Below are positions 1 to 6,552 of a DNA stretch of 13,621 nucleotides, in pieces; the stretch's first letter is position 1, and each line of letters begins with the position of its first letter. Where the stretch lies: contig DBYD01000049.1 in the NCBI GenBank assembly GCA_002309855.1, positions 1 through 13,621 of the forward strand, read 5' to 3'. The DNA comes from Bacteroidales bacterium UBA1195 (lineage in GTDB: Bacteria; Bacteroidota; Bacteroidia; Bacteroidales; WCHB1-69). A program made the position numbers and the translations under genes. The notes beneath the pieces were generated by a model. That model was not told where the DNA came from and did not search any database. It saw nothing but the letters and a program-made list of their open reading frames with translations.

Positions 1-432
1 GGCTATACAACCGAAAACACGGTCAGTCTGCTTCATTTCTCGCCCGAAGCGGGATATTCATTCCATCCGCGTTGGACGGTTGGGATTAGCACCAGTTTGA
101 TAAACGTGAGCAAGGATGTCACGACCGCAGAATCGCAGACAGAAAGAAAATCGGTATTTTATTGGTATTTGAATCCATATGTGCGCTTCAACTTCTTTCA
201 GATGGACCGGCTTTCACTGTTTGCGGATGCCACCGGAAACTTTGATGCCAACCATGGTTTTGACGTGATATACATCGGTCTGCGTCCTGGTATCAGTTAC
301 CAACTGACAGACTGCTTCACCGCTGTGGCACATATTGGCTTCATTGGAAGCTATAACCATGAGTTAAGGGCAGAAGTGGGTTTGAACAATCTGGAATTCT
401 CCCTTTACTACCTGTTCGGCAAAAAGAAATAA
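1..432 (+). CDS. Outer-membrane beta-barrel protein, 3' end only
   Basis: The reading frame is open from the first base of the window to a TAA at 430-432, so this is the last 143 codons of a gene that starts upstream. The peptide alternates polar and hydrophobic/aromatic residues in short strands joined by turns (for example around FYWYLNPYVRFNFF and LEFSLYYLFG) and closes with an aromatic-rich strand followed by three lysines. That pattern fits the final strands of a small outer-membrane beta-barrel of the OmpA-like/porin-family type common in Bacteroidetes. No catalytic motif is visible and the substrate or role cannot be told. A TTG at 97 could be mistaken for a start, but the frame upstream codes equally well and continues the same strand pattern. 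A strong terminator follows directly. Barrel assignment is likely; the exact family is not determined. Confidence 0.75.
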   Translation, partial: GYTTENTVSLLHFSPEAGYSFHPRWTVGISTSLINVSKDVTTAESQTERKSVFYWYLNPYVRFNFFQMDRLSLFADATGNFDANHGFDVIYIGLRPGISYQLTDCFTAVAHIGFIGSYNHELRAEVGLNNLEFSLYYLFGKKK

Positions 433-443
433 AAACGAATGTT

Positions 444-487
444 ACGACAGGGCCCGACGCCTCCCAGGCGCGGCCCTGTCGTTTTTT
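444..487 (+). terminator. Rho-independent terminator after the barrel gene
   Basis: Perfect 11-bp stem: ACGACAGGGCC (444-454) pairs with GGCCCTGTCGT (472-482). The loop carries a second small stem CGCCT/AGGCG around CCC, and six T follow (482-487). It lies 12 nt past the barrel gene stop, between that gene and the convergent lspA. Read on the other strand the hairpin is followed by a weaker T stretch (complement of 431-435) eight bases further on, so it may also stop lspA transcripts, less efficiently. Confidence 0.92.
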
Positions 488-538
488 CAACATCTCCACC
501 CTTGCCAAAGGGGTCTATTTCCTGAAAAAAGGAATCCG

Positions 539-1213
539 TCAATTGGCACATTTTTCACCTTTTTCTGTGCTGTCGTCCGGTGCTTTTTCCGGTTTTTCGA
601 ACGAGGCGATGAAACGGGAAAGGGAATGCCATTGGAAAATGAGCAGTGCCAGCAGACCGACGGTGATATAGGAATCGGCCAAATTGAAAATTGCCGGGAA
701 GAAATGGAAATACCTTCCGCCTCCCAAAGGAACCTCAAAAAGGTCGAATTGGAGCATGTCCACCACCCTGCCCTGACAGAGCGGCGCATAGCCTCCAGCA
801 TCAGGGAACAGAACGGCAACGGGGCCGTAATAATCGGAAAGGGAGAAGATGCGTCCGTAAAAGAGACAGTCAACCACATTGCCCACAGCCCCTGCAAACA
901 CAAGCGCCGTACAGAGCAGCAGGCCGAAAGGCAGCTTTTCCCTGCTCCGGATCATCCTGTGTATAACCCATAGGATAAAACCGGAAGCCACAAGCCGGAA
1001 CAGCGTTAGCAACACCTTCCCGATAGGACGGCTCCAAAAAACCATCCCAAACGCGATACCGTCATTTTCAATGTAATGCAAACTGAACCACTGGCCGAGC
1101 ACGGAAATCTGCTCTCCCAGTGACATGTGGGTCTTGACCCATATTTTCAACATCTGGTCCGCCGCAAGCAGCACCAGGATGAGGACAGCTATGAAAACTG
1201 ATTTTCTTTTCAA
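539..1213 (-). CDS. lspA: Lipoprotein signal peptidase II
   Basis: Inner-membrane aspartyl protease that removes the signal peptide from diacylglyceryl-modified prolipoproteins. The 224-aa product has about four hydrophobic spans (roughly 5-24, 64-88, 95-113, 178-198) and the family motifs: an N-terminal D..LK.W helix, NDGIAFG near 50-56, AGAVGNVVD with catalytic Asp115, and FNLAD with catalytic Asp180. It is longer than the E. coli enzyme (164 aa), mainly from about 27 extra residues at 121-148 between the two catalytic motifs and a polar C-terminal tail after 200; longer forms are usual in Bacteroidetes. The start is a TTG (1211-1213): no ATG precedes the first membrane helix, the next Met is residue 21, and GGAG sits just upstream. 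It starts 5 nt after the dksA-like stop and is surely cotranscribed with it. A substrate, the GldH lipoprotein, is encoded further along. Confidence 0.95.
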   Translation of the reverse strand: MKRKSVFIAVLILVLLAADQMLKIWVKTHMSLGEQISVLGQWFSLHYIENDGIAFGMVFWSRPIGKVLLTLFRLVASGFILWVIHRMIRSREKLPFGLLLCTALVFAGAVGNVVDCLFYGRIFSLSDYYGPVAVLFPDAGGYAPLCQGRVVDMLQFDLFEVPLGGGRYFHFFPAIFNLADSYITVGLLALLIFQWHSLSRFIASFEKPEKAPDDSTEKGEKCAN

Positions 1214-1218
1214 CTCCG

Positions 1219-1638
1219 TTATTTTTTCTTTTTGTCCTCCAGCTTCGCCTCAACCGACAAGGTGGCGTGGGGGACCGAACGCAGACGCTCCTTCGGGATC
1301 AGCTGGCCGGTTTTGCGGCAAATCCCGTAAGTCTTGTTTTCAATCCGGATAAGCGCAGCCTCCAGATTCTTGATGTATTTCTCCAAACGGGCGGCCAACT
1401 GGGCGTTCTCCTCCTTGAACAATGTCTGCTGCCCCTCCTCCAAAATTTTGAAGGTCGGTGCAGTATCGGTGGTGTCGTTACCCGACGACCCGTTCATGGC
1501 ACTTTGAAAACTCTCCATATCCTTACGTGCCCTATCCAATTTTTCAAGAATCAGCTCCTTGAATTCCTGCAATTCCTCATCCGAGTATCGGACCGCGGGC
1601 GCAACGGCTGTTTCACCCTTCACATCACCATTTCCCAT
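1219..1638 (-). CDS. TraR/DksA-family protein with reduced zinc site
   Basis: A 139-aa protein of the DksA/TraR family, whose members reach into the RNA polymerase secondary channel and tune transcription, often with ppGpp. Residues about 19-50 and 63-100 are charged and predicted to form the two arms of the coiled coil. The tip between them holds Asp58-Thr-Ala60, which resembles the functional DxA tip of E. coli DksA. The C-terminal globular part (GICRKTGQLIPKERL, then VPHAT) is family-typical, but only one cysteine (Cys107) remains of the four zinc ligands, so zinc is probably not bound in the classical way. As I recall, this reduced form is common in Bacteroidetes. ATG at 1636-1638; the gene is first in the unit with lspA. 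Whether it acts like true DksA is inferred only. Confidence 0.85.
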   Translation of the reverse strand: MGNGDVKGETAVAPAVRYSDEELQEFKELILEKLDRARKDMESFQSAMNGSSGNDTTDTAPTFKILEEGQQTLFKEENAQLAARLEKYIKNLEAALIRIENKTYGICRKTGQLIPKERLRSVPHATLSVEAKLEDKKKK

Positions 1639-1714
1639 GATTCTGTTGTCTAATTTTTATATTATATTGTTTTTCTGTATATTAATCAATCCTTACTGAC
1701 AAAAGAGGATTTTG

Positions 1715-1722
1715 CAAAAGTA
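1715..1722 (-). promoter_or_regulatory. Promoter -7 box for dksA-like/lspA
   Basis: On the - strand this reads TACTTTTG, a full match to the Bacteroidetes -7 consensus TAnnTTTG, followed by CA. A possible -33 TTTG lies at 1745-1748 with a 22-bp spacer, slightly longer than the usual 19-21. The predicted start is near 1708, giving an AT-rich leader of about 70 nt before the dksA-like ATG. No matching + strand box for tsaE was found in this gap (1639-1799). Confidence 0.65.
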
Positions 1723-1799
1723 AAAAAAATATACATATAATTTACAAAATGGATACGATTTCTTCAAAACTTCCGTTTTTTCCACAAAGATTCAGAAAC

Positions 1800-2222
1800 A
1801 TGCCAGTCATCAAATGTCCCACACCGGAAAGCCTTTCCATCGCGGCGGAAGCCCTGCTGACCACCTTCCCGCAGGCGAGGGTTTTCGCCCTTCATGCGGA
1901 GATGGGTACCGGAAAAACCACCTTCATGCATGCCGTATGCCGGTATCTGAAGAGTCCCGACCATGCCGGAAGCCCCACATTCGCAATCGTCAACGACTAT
2001 GCGCTGCCCGATGGAGGGAAAATCCACCATCTTGACTGCTACCGGCTTAAATCACTGCAGGAAGCGGAAGAGATTGGCGTGGAGGAATACCTTTACAGCG
2101 GTGACTACTGCTTTATCGAATGGCCGGAAAACATCGCGGAACTGCTGCCGGACGAAACGGTCCACGTCCGCATCAGCACGGAGAGTCCCTTCACCGGCGG
2201 ATGCCGCACATTCGAATTTTAG
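1800..2222 (+). CDS. tsaE: tRNA t6A-modification ATPase TsaE
   Basis: P-loop ATPase of the TsaB-TsaD-TsaE complex that makes N6-threonylcarbamoyladenosine at position 37 of ANN-decoding tRNAs in the cytoplasm. From the ATG at 1800 the product is 140 aa, the normal family length. It shows the P-loop GTGKTT (36-41), SPTFAIVNDY (58-67), HLDCYRL (77-83) and the family motif FIEWPENI (105-112). An in-frame ATG at 1749 would add 17 residues unlike the family N-terminus and would overlap the likely -33 of the divergent dksA promoter, so 1800 is preferred. No clear promoter box for this gene was recognised. TsaB and TsaD are not in the window. Its stop overlaps that of sufD on the other strand. Confidence 0.93.
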   Translation: MPVIKCPTPESLSIAAEALLTTFPQARVFALHAEMGTGKTTFMHAVCRYLKSPDHAGSPTFAIVNDYALPDGGKIHHLDCYRLKSLQEAEEIGVEEYLYSGDYCFIEWPENIAELLPDETVHVRISTESPFTGGCRTFEF

Positions 2223-3595
2223 AAATCAGGCGCCTCTATCTGGAAATCGAACTTCCGGCTGCATTGCATGCAATTGCCGCAATTGATGCTTTCACCTGAA
2301 ATACGCTTTGTAACCAACTGTTCCATCCGGTCGCGCAAAGCGGGGATATCCATCTGGTCGATCACCTCCATAGTGAAGGCATGCATCAGCAGGATACGCG
2401 CGTTCTGCTCGCAGATGCCGCGTGAACGCAGGTAAAAGATGGCATCCTCATCCAACTGCCCCACTGTTGCACCATGCGTGCACTGCACATCGTCAGCATA
2501 AATCTCCAGAAAAGGCTTGGCGAAAATACGCGCAGTACCCGTCAGCAGGATGTTGCGGTTAATCTGATGCGCCTCGGTCCGTTGCGCATGCGGGTCGGTC
2601 AGCACATGACCCATGAACGAGGCCTGGGCGGAGCCGTCCAGAATACCTTTATACATCTGGTTGCTGGTGCAGTCCGTGGCACGATGGCGCACAAACACGA
2701 CATTGGTGACCTGCTGGCTGCCGTCCGCAAGATAAAGCCCGTTGTTCCGCACACTTGCATGAGGTCCGGCCAGGTCGACGCGGATGGTGTTATGCACCAG
2801 CCCGCCATTGAAGACATTTGTGTGGGTGTTTACAGTTGAACCCTCCTCCTGACGGACAAACAGATGGTTCACCATGGAGGAGCGGTTGTCCTTGTTCTCC
2901 AATTTGTAATAGTCAAAACGGGAATGGGCGCCCACCTGGATTTCAGTAACAGTGTTTATGAATGAATCGTTGCATTCCAATGACTCGTCACAATGTACCA
3001 GTTTCAGGGAGGCATCCTCCCCAAGCACAATCAGGTTGTGCGACTGCACCATGATGTCCTCCACGGAATTTACCATATTCACCAACTGGATGGGATGATG
3101 CACCTTGACATGGTCCGGCACATAAACGAAGAAACCGTCCTGCCATAGGGCCTGGTTGAACCGGACCCAACCGTTGGCATCTGCGGACAGCCTGTCGAGG
3201 TACGGGGTTACCATTTCAGGACAGGTGCGGAGCGCCTCGCGCAGACTTCCGGCCACCAGCCCGTTCGGGAAACGGGTCAGCGGGGCGTTGCAGTGCAGGT
3301 ACCAGCCGTTCAGGAAAGGGAACATCTCGGAATTGATGTCCTTGGTGGAACACTGGAAAAAGGATTCCATGGGACGGTACTCCTCCGGCTGCAGGCGCAG
3401 CTGATACGGCTTGCCCACAACCTGATCCCACGGGAACCGGCGCCATGCCTCCTCCGAACGGTCCGGCATACCCTCCCTCAGGAACGCCTCTCTGGCTGCC
3501 ATGCGGCATCCTTCCGGCAGAACATCTTCGGGCGCCATTGAGTCATATTGCTCAAAATATCTTGAAAAATAGGTATCTGTCTCTTTTTTGCTCAT
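2219..3595 (-). CDS. sufD: Fe-S cluster assembly protein SufD
   Basis: Scaffold subunit that acts with SufB and SufC in building iron-sulfur clusters in the cytoplasm. The 458-aa protein has a helical N-terminal part (1-115) and then a long run of short beta strands (about 155-385), as in the beta-helix core of SufB/SufD. The conserved segment YADDVQCTHGATVG (366-379) contains Cys372 and His374, matching the CxH residues important in E. coli SufD, and is followed by a family-typical helical region (DEDAIFYLRSRGI). The C-terminus carries Cys439, Cys442 and Cys445 in a CX2CX2C array that E. coli SufD lacks as far as I recall. The gene stands alone: upstream is a divergent glycosyltransferase and downstream the convergent tsaE, so sufB, sufC and sufS are not next to it here. 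It has its own -7 box 27 nt upstream. Confidence 0.93.
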   Translation of the reverse strand: MSKKETDTYFSRYFEQYDSMAPEDVLPEGCRMAAREAFLREGMPDRSEEAWRRFPWDQVVGKPYQLRLQPEEYRPMESFFQCSTKDINSEMFPFLNGWYLHCNAPLTRFPNGLVAGSLREALRTCPEMVTPYLDRLSADANGWVRFNQALWQDGFFVYVPDHVKVHHPIQLVNMVNSVEDIMVQSHNLIVLGEDASLKLVHCDESLECNDSFINTVTEIQVGAHSRFDYYKLENKDNRSSMVNHLFVRQEEGSTVNTHTNVFNGGLVHNTIRVDLAGPHASVRNNGLYLADGSQQVTNVVFVRHRATDCTSNQMYKGILDGSAQASFMGHVLTDPHAQRTEAHQINRNILLTGTARIFAKPFLEIYADDVQCTHGATVGQLDEDAIFYLRSRGICEQNARILLMHAFTMEVIDQMDIPALRDRMEQLVTKRISGESINCGNCMQCSRKFDFQIEAPDF

Positions 3596-3621
3596 GCTGA
3601 ATATGCACTTGGAAAAACGTG

Positions 3622-3629
3622 CAAAAGTA
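3622..3629 (-). promoter_or_regulatory. Promoter -7 box for sufD
   Basis: On the - strand it reads TACTTTTG (extended TACTTTTGCAC, 3619-3629), matching TAnnTTTG. The predicted start near 3615 gives a leader of about 20 nt. No convincing -33 TTTG is visible at the right distance. Confidence 0.65.
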
Positions 3630-3690
3630 GCAAAAAAACAAATATGAAGTATTTTTTCGGATATTTATGCAAAGTAACGGCGGTTTTGTT

Positions 3691-3698
3691 TACTTTTG
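3691..3698 (+). promoter_or_regulatory. Promoter -7 box for the glycosyltransferase gene
   Basis: TACTTTTG, extended TACTTTTGCAC (3691-3701), matches the Bacteroidetes -7 box. It is a perfect inverted copy of the sufD element 61 bp away. The predicted start near 3705 leaves a leader of only about 10 nt before the ATG at 3715. No clear -33 element is seen. Confidence 0.65.
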
Positions 3699-3714
3699 CA
3701 CTTTCTTTGAGCGC

Positions 3715-4725
3715 ATGAAAACTGCAGTGGTAATTTTGAACTGGAACGGCAGAAATCTGCTGGAATCATTCCTTCCTTCCGTGACGGCACACACCGGCGG
3801 GGACACCGCCATCTATGTGGCGGACAATGCCTCCACCGACCAGTCGGTGGATTATGTCCGGAACAACTATCCCGATGTGCGGCTGATTCTTCTGGACAAG
3901 AACTACGGCTTCGCCGAAGGATACAACCGCGCCCTCGCACAAATCGACGCGGAATACTACTGCCTGCTGAACTCCGATGTGGAGGTGACCCCAAATTGGA
4001 CCGAACCGGTTACCGCCTATCTCGACACACATCCGGACACGGCGGTCTGCCAGCCGAAACTGCTCTCCCAACTGGAAAAGGACCGTTTTGAGTATGCTGG
4101 GGCGGCCGGAGGCTTTCTTGACCGCTTCGGGTACCCTTTCTGCCGCGGAAGAATCTTCTCCACACTGGAGAAGGACGAAGGGCAATATGACCGGACCTGC
4201 GACATTTTCTGGGCCACAGGCGCCTGCATGTTTGTCCGTGCCGATGTGTACCACAGGTTGGGCGGACTGGACGCCGACTTCTTCGCCCACATGGAGGAGA
4301 TTGATTTCTGCTGGCGTGTCCGCAACGCAGGCTACAAGGTGGCCTGCTGTCCGGAATCCATAGCCTACCACCTCGGAGGGGCCACGCTGCCAAAGTCATC
4401 TTCCCGGAAAACATATCTCAACTTCCGCAACAACTGGCTGATGCTTTACAAGAACCTCCCCAAACGCAGGCTGTTCCCGGTCTTCGCAATCCGCTGGCTT
4501 GGAGATGCGGCCGCATCGTTCCGCTTCCTGCTCAGCACCGGCTGGGGCGATTTCCATGCGGTCTACAAGGCGCACAGGGCCTTCTTCCGGATGCTGCCCG
4601 AAAGCCGGAAAAAACGGAAAGGGACCCGGCACGACAATCCGTTATCCGCCCTCTACCCTGGAAGCATCGTCCTCGACTACTTCCTGTTCGGGAGAAAGCG
4701 TTTCAGCCAACTGAAAAAAATCTGA
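3715..4725 (+). CDS. Family 2 glycosyltransferase
   Basis: A GT-A fold inverting glycosyltransferase (GT2) that would move a sugar from a nucleotide-sugar donor onto a surface polysaccharide or lipid-linked acceptor at the inner face of the membrane; donor and acceptor are unknown. The 336-aa product starts in the classic way (MKTAVVILNWNGR), then has VADNASTD (35-42), the DXD-like LLNSDVEV (84-91), FWATGACMFVR (165-175) and the ED-type motif GGLDADFFAHMEEIDFCWR (183-201), most like the rhamnosyltransferase/WbbL-type branch. No clear membrane span is present; the C-terminal 90 residues are basic and aromatic and may sit on the membrane. The ATG at 3715 is chosen over one at 3667, because the earlier start would put the promoter inside the gene and add 16 non-family residues. 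It is followed 9 nt later by the PPTase gene, likely one transcript. Confidence 0.88.
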   Translation: MKTAVVILNWNGRNLLESFLPSVTAHTGGDTAIYVADNASTDQSVDYVRNNYPDVRLILLDKNYGFAEGYNRALAQIDAEYYCLLNSDVEVTPNWTEPVTAYLDTHPDTAVCQPKLLSQLEKDRFEYAGAAGGFLDRFGYPFCRGRIFSTLEKDEGQYDRTCDIFWATGACMFVRADVYHRLGGLDADFFAHMEEIDFCWRVRNAGYKVACCPESIAYHLGGATLPKSSSRKTYLNFRNNWLMLYKNLPKRRLFPVFAIRWLGDAAASFRFLLSTGWGDFHAVYKAHRAFFRMLPESRKKRKGTRHDNPLSALYPGSIVLDYFLFGRKRFSQLKKI

Positions 4726-4734
4726 CACACAGGG

Positions 4735-5292
4735 ATGCTTGTCAGCCTATTCGACAACATGGAACAATGCACGGACGAAGAGGTCGCACGCCTGCTGCCC
4801 CTCGTTTCGGAACAACGGCGCGTACAGGCCCTGAGCTACAGCCACACCTTCGGACGCTTCGCCTGCCTGAAAACCTACCTGATGCTATGCGAACTTGTCG
4901 GGAAAAGGGATCTTGTCTTCAGCTATACCGGAAAAGGCAAGCCGCTGCTGCAGGATTATCCCGACCTCCATTTCAGCATAAGCCACTGCAAAAACGGCCT
5001 GGCGGTTGCGGTGGACAAACAGCCGGTCGGCATTGACATAGAGTCGTTCCGTACCTTCAGCGAGGCGCTGCTGGAACGCTGCATGAATCCGGAGGAAGCC
5101 GGCATCATCCGTGAGGCGGCCTGCCCGGAACAGATGTTCGCCACATTCTGGACCCGGAAGGAGGCTGTGCTCAAACTTCGCGGAACCGGCATTGCCGGCG
5201 ACCTGCACCGTGTGTTGCACGGAACGGAAAAAACGGAAACACGCATCTGTGAAGCCAAAAGGTACGTCTGCTCCACCGCCTCCTCCCACTGA
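4735..5292 (+). CDS. 4'-phosphopantetheinyl transferase superfamily protein
   Basis: Transfers the 4'-phosphopantetheine arm from coenzyme A to a serine of a carrier protein, activating acyl- or peptidyl-carrier domains. The 185-aa protein has the Sfp-type motifs: FSISHCKNGLAVAV (80-93), VGIDIE (98-103; Asp101 and Glu103 bind Mg) and FWTRKEAVLKLRGTGI (138-153; Trp-x-x-Lys-Glu143-x-x-x-Lys147). This is a short Sfp-like/EntD-like enzyme rather than an AcpS. The start ATG is preceded by AGGG and lies 9 nt after the glycosyltransferase stop. No carrier protein, NRPS or PKS gene is nearby, so its target is probably encoded elsewhere, perhaps the fatty-acid ACP or a flexirubin/aryl-polyene type carrier; that part is guesswork. 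A weak terminator-like hairpin overlaps its 3' end. Confidence 0.9.
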   Translation: MLVSLFDNMEQCTDEEVARLLPLVSEQRRVQALSYSHTFGRFACLKTYLMLCELVGKRDLVFSYTGKGKPLLQDYPDLHFSISHCKNGLAVAVDKQPVGIDIESFRTFSEALLERCMNPEEAGIIREAACPEQMFATFWTRKEAVLKLRGTGIAGDLHRVLHGTEKTETRICEAKRYVCSTASSH

Positions 5293-5312
5293 AAGGCGGA
5301 AACTTTTTTTTT
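5276..5312 (+). terminator. Possible weak terminator after the PPTase gene
   Basis: CCGCCT (5276-5281) pairs with AGGCGG (5294-5299) across a 12-nt loop; AAAC and then a run of nine T follow (5304-5312). The stem is short and the T run starts 4 nt past it, so it is suboptimal. It overlaps the last codons of the PPTase gene and would separate that unit from ricT, which has its own promoter. Confidence 0.4.
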
Positions 5313-5346
5313 CGGACAAAAATGCGTTTTATCTTGGGAAAATGAC

Positions 5347-5354
5347 TACTTTTG
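5347..5354 (+). promoter_or_regulatory. Promoter -7 box for the ricT-gldH-mrcA-prs-uvrA run
   Basis: TACTTTTG, a full match to TAnnTTTG, lies 29 nt before the ricT ATG with a predicted start near 5361. No good -33 TTTG is seen at 19-21 bp. No comparable box is present in the short gaps inside the downstream run, which supports a single operon promoter here. Confidence 0.65.
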
Positions 5355-5383
5355 TAACTTTCAACGGATAGAGCACAAACGAC

Positions 5384-6550
5384 ATGGAAAATACCAATTT
5401 TATTAACGACAATCAAGAGATTGAAGAAGATATACACATTGCCAGTGACCATAGCTATGAGGCGGACAAAATCGCGGCCAACCCTTTTCTGACACGGGGG
5501 CTGTGCGACATTCCAAATCCGAACGGCAACAACCGTCCGCTGTACCAGCACCGCTGCTGCAAACTGGCGACATACGACTGGTGCGGGGACACAAAGGAGC
5601 GGCTGCCTGACAGATTCCCTTTTGTGGAGGTCCGTTTCAAGAACGGCCATAAGGATTTCTTTGCCCTGCCCACCTCCAAAGAGATGTTCGAAACCGGTGA
5701 CATTGTGGTGGTGGAAGCCAACACGGGCAGCGATGTCGGCATAATCTCCATGATGGGCGAACAGGTGAAGCTGCAGCTGCAGAACAAGAATGTGCACAGT
5801 GTCACAAAAAAACTGTACCGCAGGGCGCGTGCCACCGACATTGAGAAATGGATCACCGTGGTGAAGAAGGAGGAGGAGACAATGATGCGCTCGCGCTACG
5901 CCGCCTGGGATCTGAAGCTTAACATGAAGGTGAACAATGTGGAATACCAGGGTGACGGCTCCAAGGCCATTTTCTACTATTCGGCAGATGAGCGCATCGA
6001 TTTCCGTGAACTGATAAAGATTTTGGCCGACAAATTCAAAATCCGCATCGAGATGCGGCAGATCGGTGTGCGGCAGGAGGCGGCCCGCCTTGGCGGCATC
6101 GGCAGCTGCGGACGGGAACTCTGCTGCTCCTCATGGCTGAACAACTTCCGTTCCGTCACCACCAACACTGCAAAAACGCAGCAGATGACCCTGAACCTGC
6201 AGAAGCTGGCCGGCCAGTGCGGCAAACTCAAATGCTGCCTTAACTATGAATACGAAGCCTATGTGGAGGAGCTGAAAAACTTCCCCAACACCCACATCCC
6301 GCTGAACACCCGCAAAGGGGATGCATCCTGCCATAAGATTGACATTTTCAAACGGCTGATGTGGTATTCATACAAAAATGACCAGTCGCATGTGCTTTAT
6401 GCGTTACCGACCGAAAAGGTAAAGGAAATCATCGCGCTGAACAAGAAAGGGGAAAAAATCTCCGCCCTTGAGGATTACGCCGAGGTGAACCAGAATAAGG
6501 AGGAGGAGGTTGACTTCAACATGGATGACTTCAAAAAAATCAACGACTGA
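5384..6550 (+). CDS. ricT: PSP1-domain protein RicT-like (YaaT family)
   Basis: The 388-aa protein carries a PSP1 domain of the RicT/YaaT family. In Bacillus subtilis RicT joins RicA and RicF in an iron-sulfur complex affecting RNase Y-dependent RNA processing; the role in Bacteroidetes is not established. The signature is clear: about 225-290 contains GSCGRELCCSSWL (Cys242, 247, 248) and GQCGKLKCCLNYE (Cys279, 284, 285), the cysteine pattern tied to Fe-S binding in the Bacillus protein. An N-terminal extension of about 75 residues adds Cys41, 58, 59 and 67, and the C-terminal 25 residues are strongly acidic (EEEVDFNMDDF). ATG at 5384 is the first good start after the promoter. The gene leads the operon and its stop is 2 nt from the gldH ATG. 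Confidence 0.88.
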   Translation: MENTNFINDNQEIEEDIHIASDHSYEADKIAANPFLTRGLCDIPNPNGNNRPLYQHRCCKLATYDWCGDTKERLPDRFPFVEVRFKNGHKDFFALPTSKEMFETGDIVVVEANTGSDVGIISMMGEQVKLQLQNKNVHSVTKKLYRRARATDIEKWITVVKKEEETMMRSRYAAWDLKLNMKVNNVEYQGDGSKAIFYYSADERIDFRELIKILADKFKIRIEMRQIGVRQEAARLGGIGSCGRELCCSSWLNNFRSVTTNTAKTQQMTLNLQKLAGQCGKLKCCLNYEYEAYVEELKNFPNTHIPLNTRKGDASCHKIDIFKRLMWYSYKNDQSHVLYALPTEKVKEIIALNKKGEKISALEDYAEVNQNKEEEVDFNMDDFKKIND

Positions 6551-6552
6551 CC

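Noticed and set aside
488..538. Small hairpins (CCCTT/AAGGG and TTCCT/AGGAA) after lspA as its terminator
   Set aside because: Stems are only 5 bp and no T tract follows on the - strand.
487..903. A 138-codon - strand frame overlapping lspA
   Set aside because: It lies in another frame of a well-supported lspA and has no family features.
3667..3714. Longer N-terminus for the glycosyltransferase from ATG 3667
   Set aside because: The extra 16 residues do not fit the family and would contain the -7 box TACTTTTG.
5171..5797. A 208-codon - strand frame over the PPTase end and ricT start
   Set aside because: It crosses two real genes and the ricT promoter, and looks like a by-product of codon bias.
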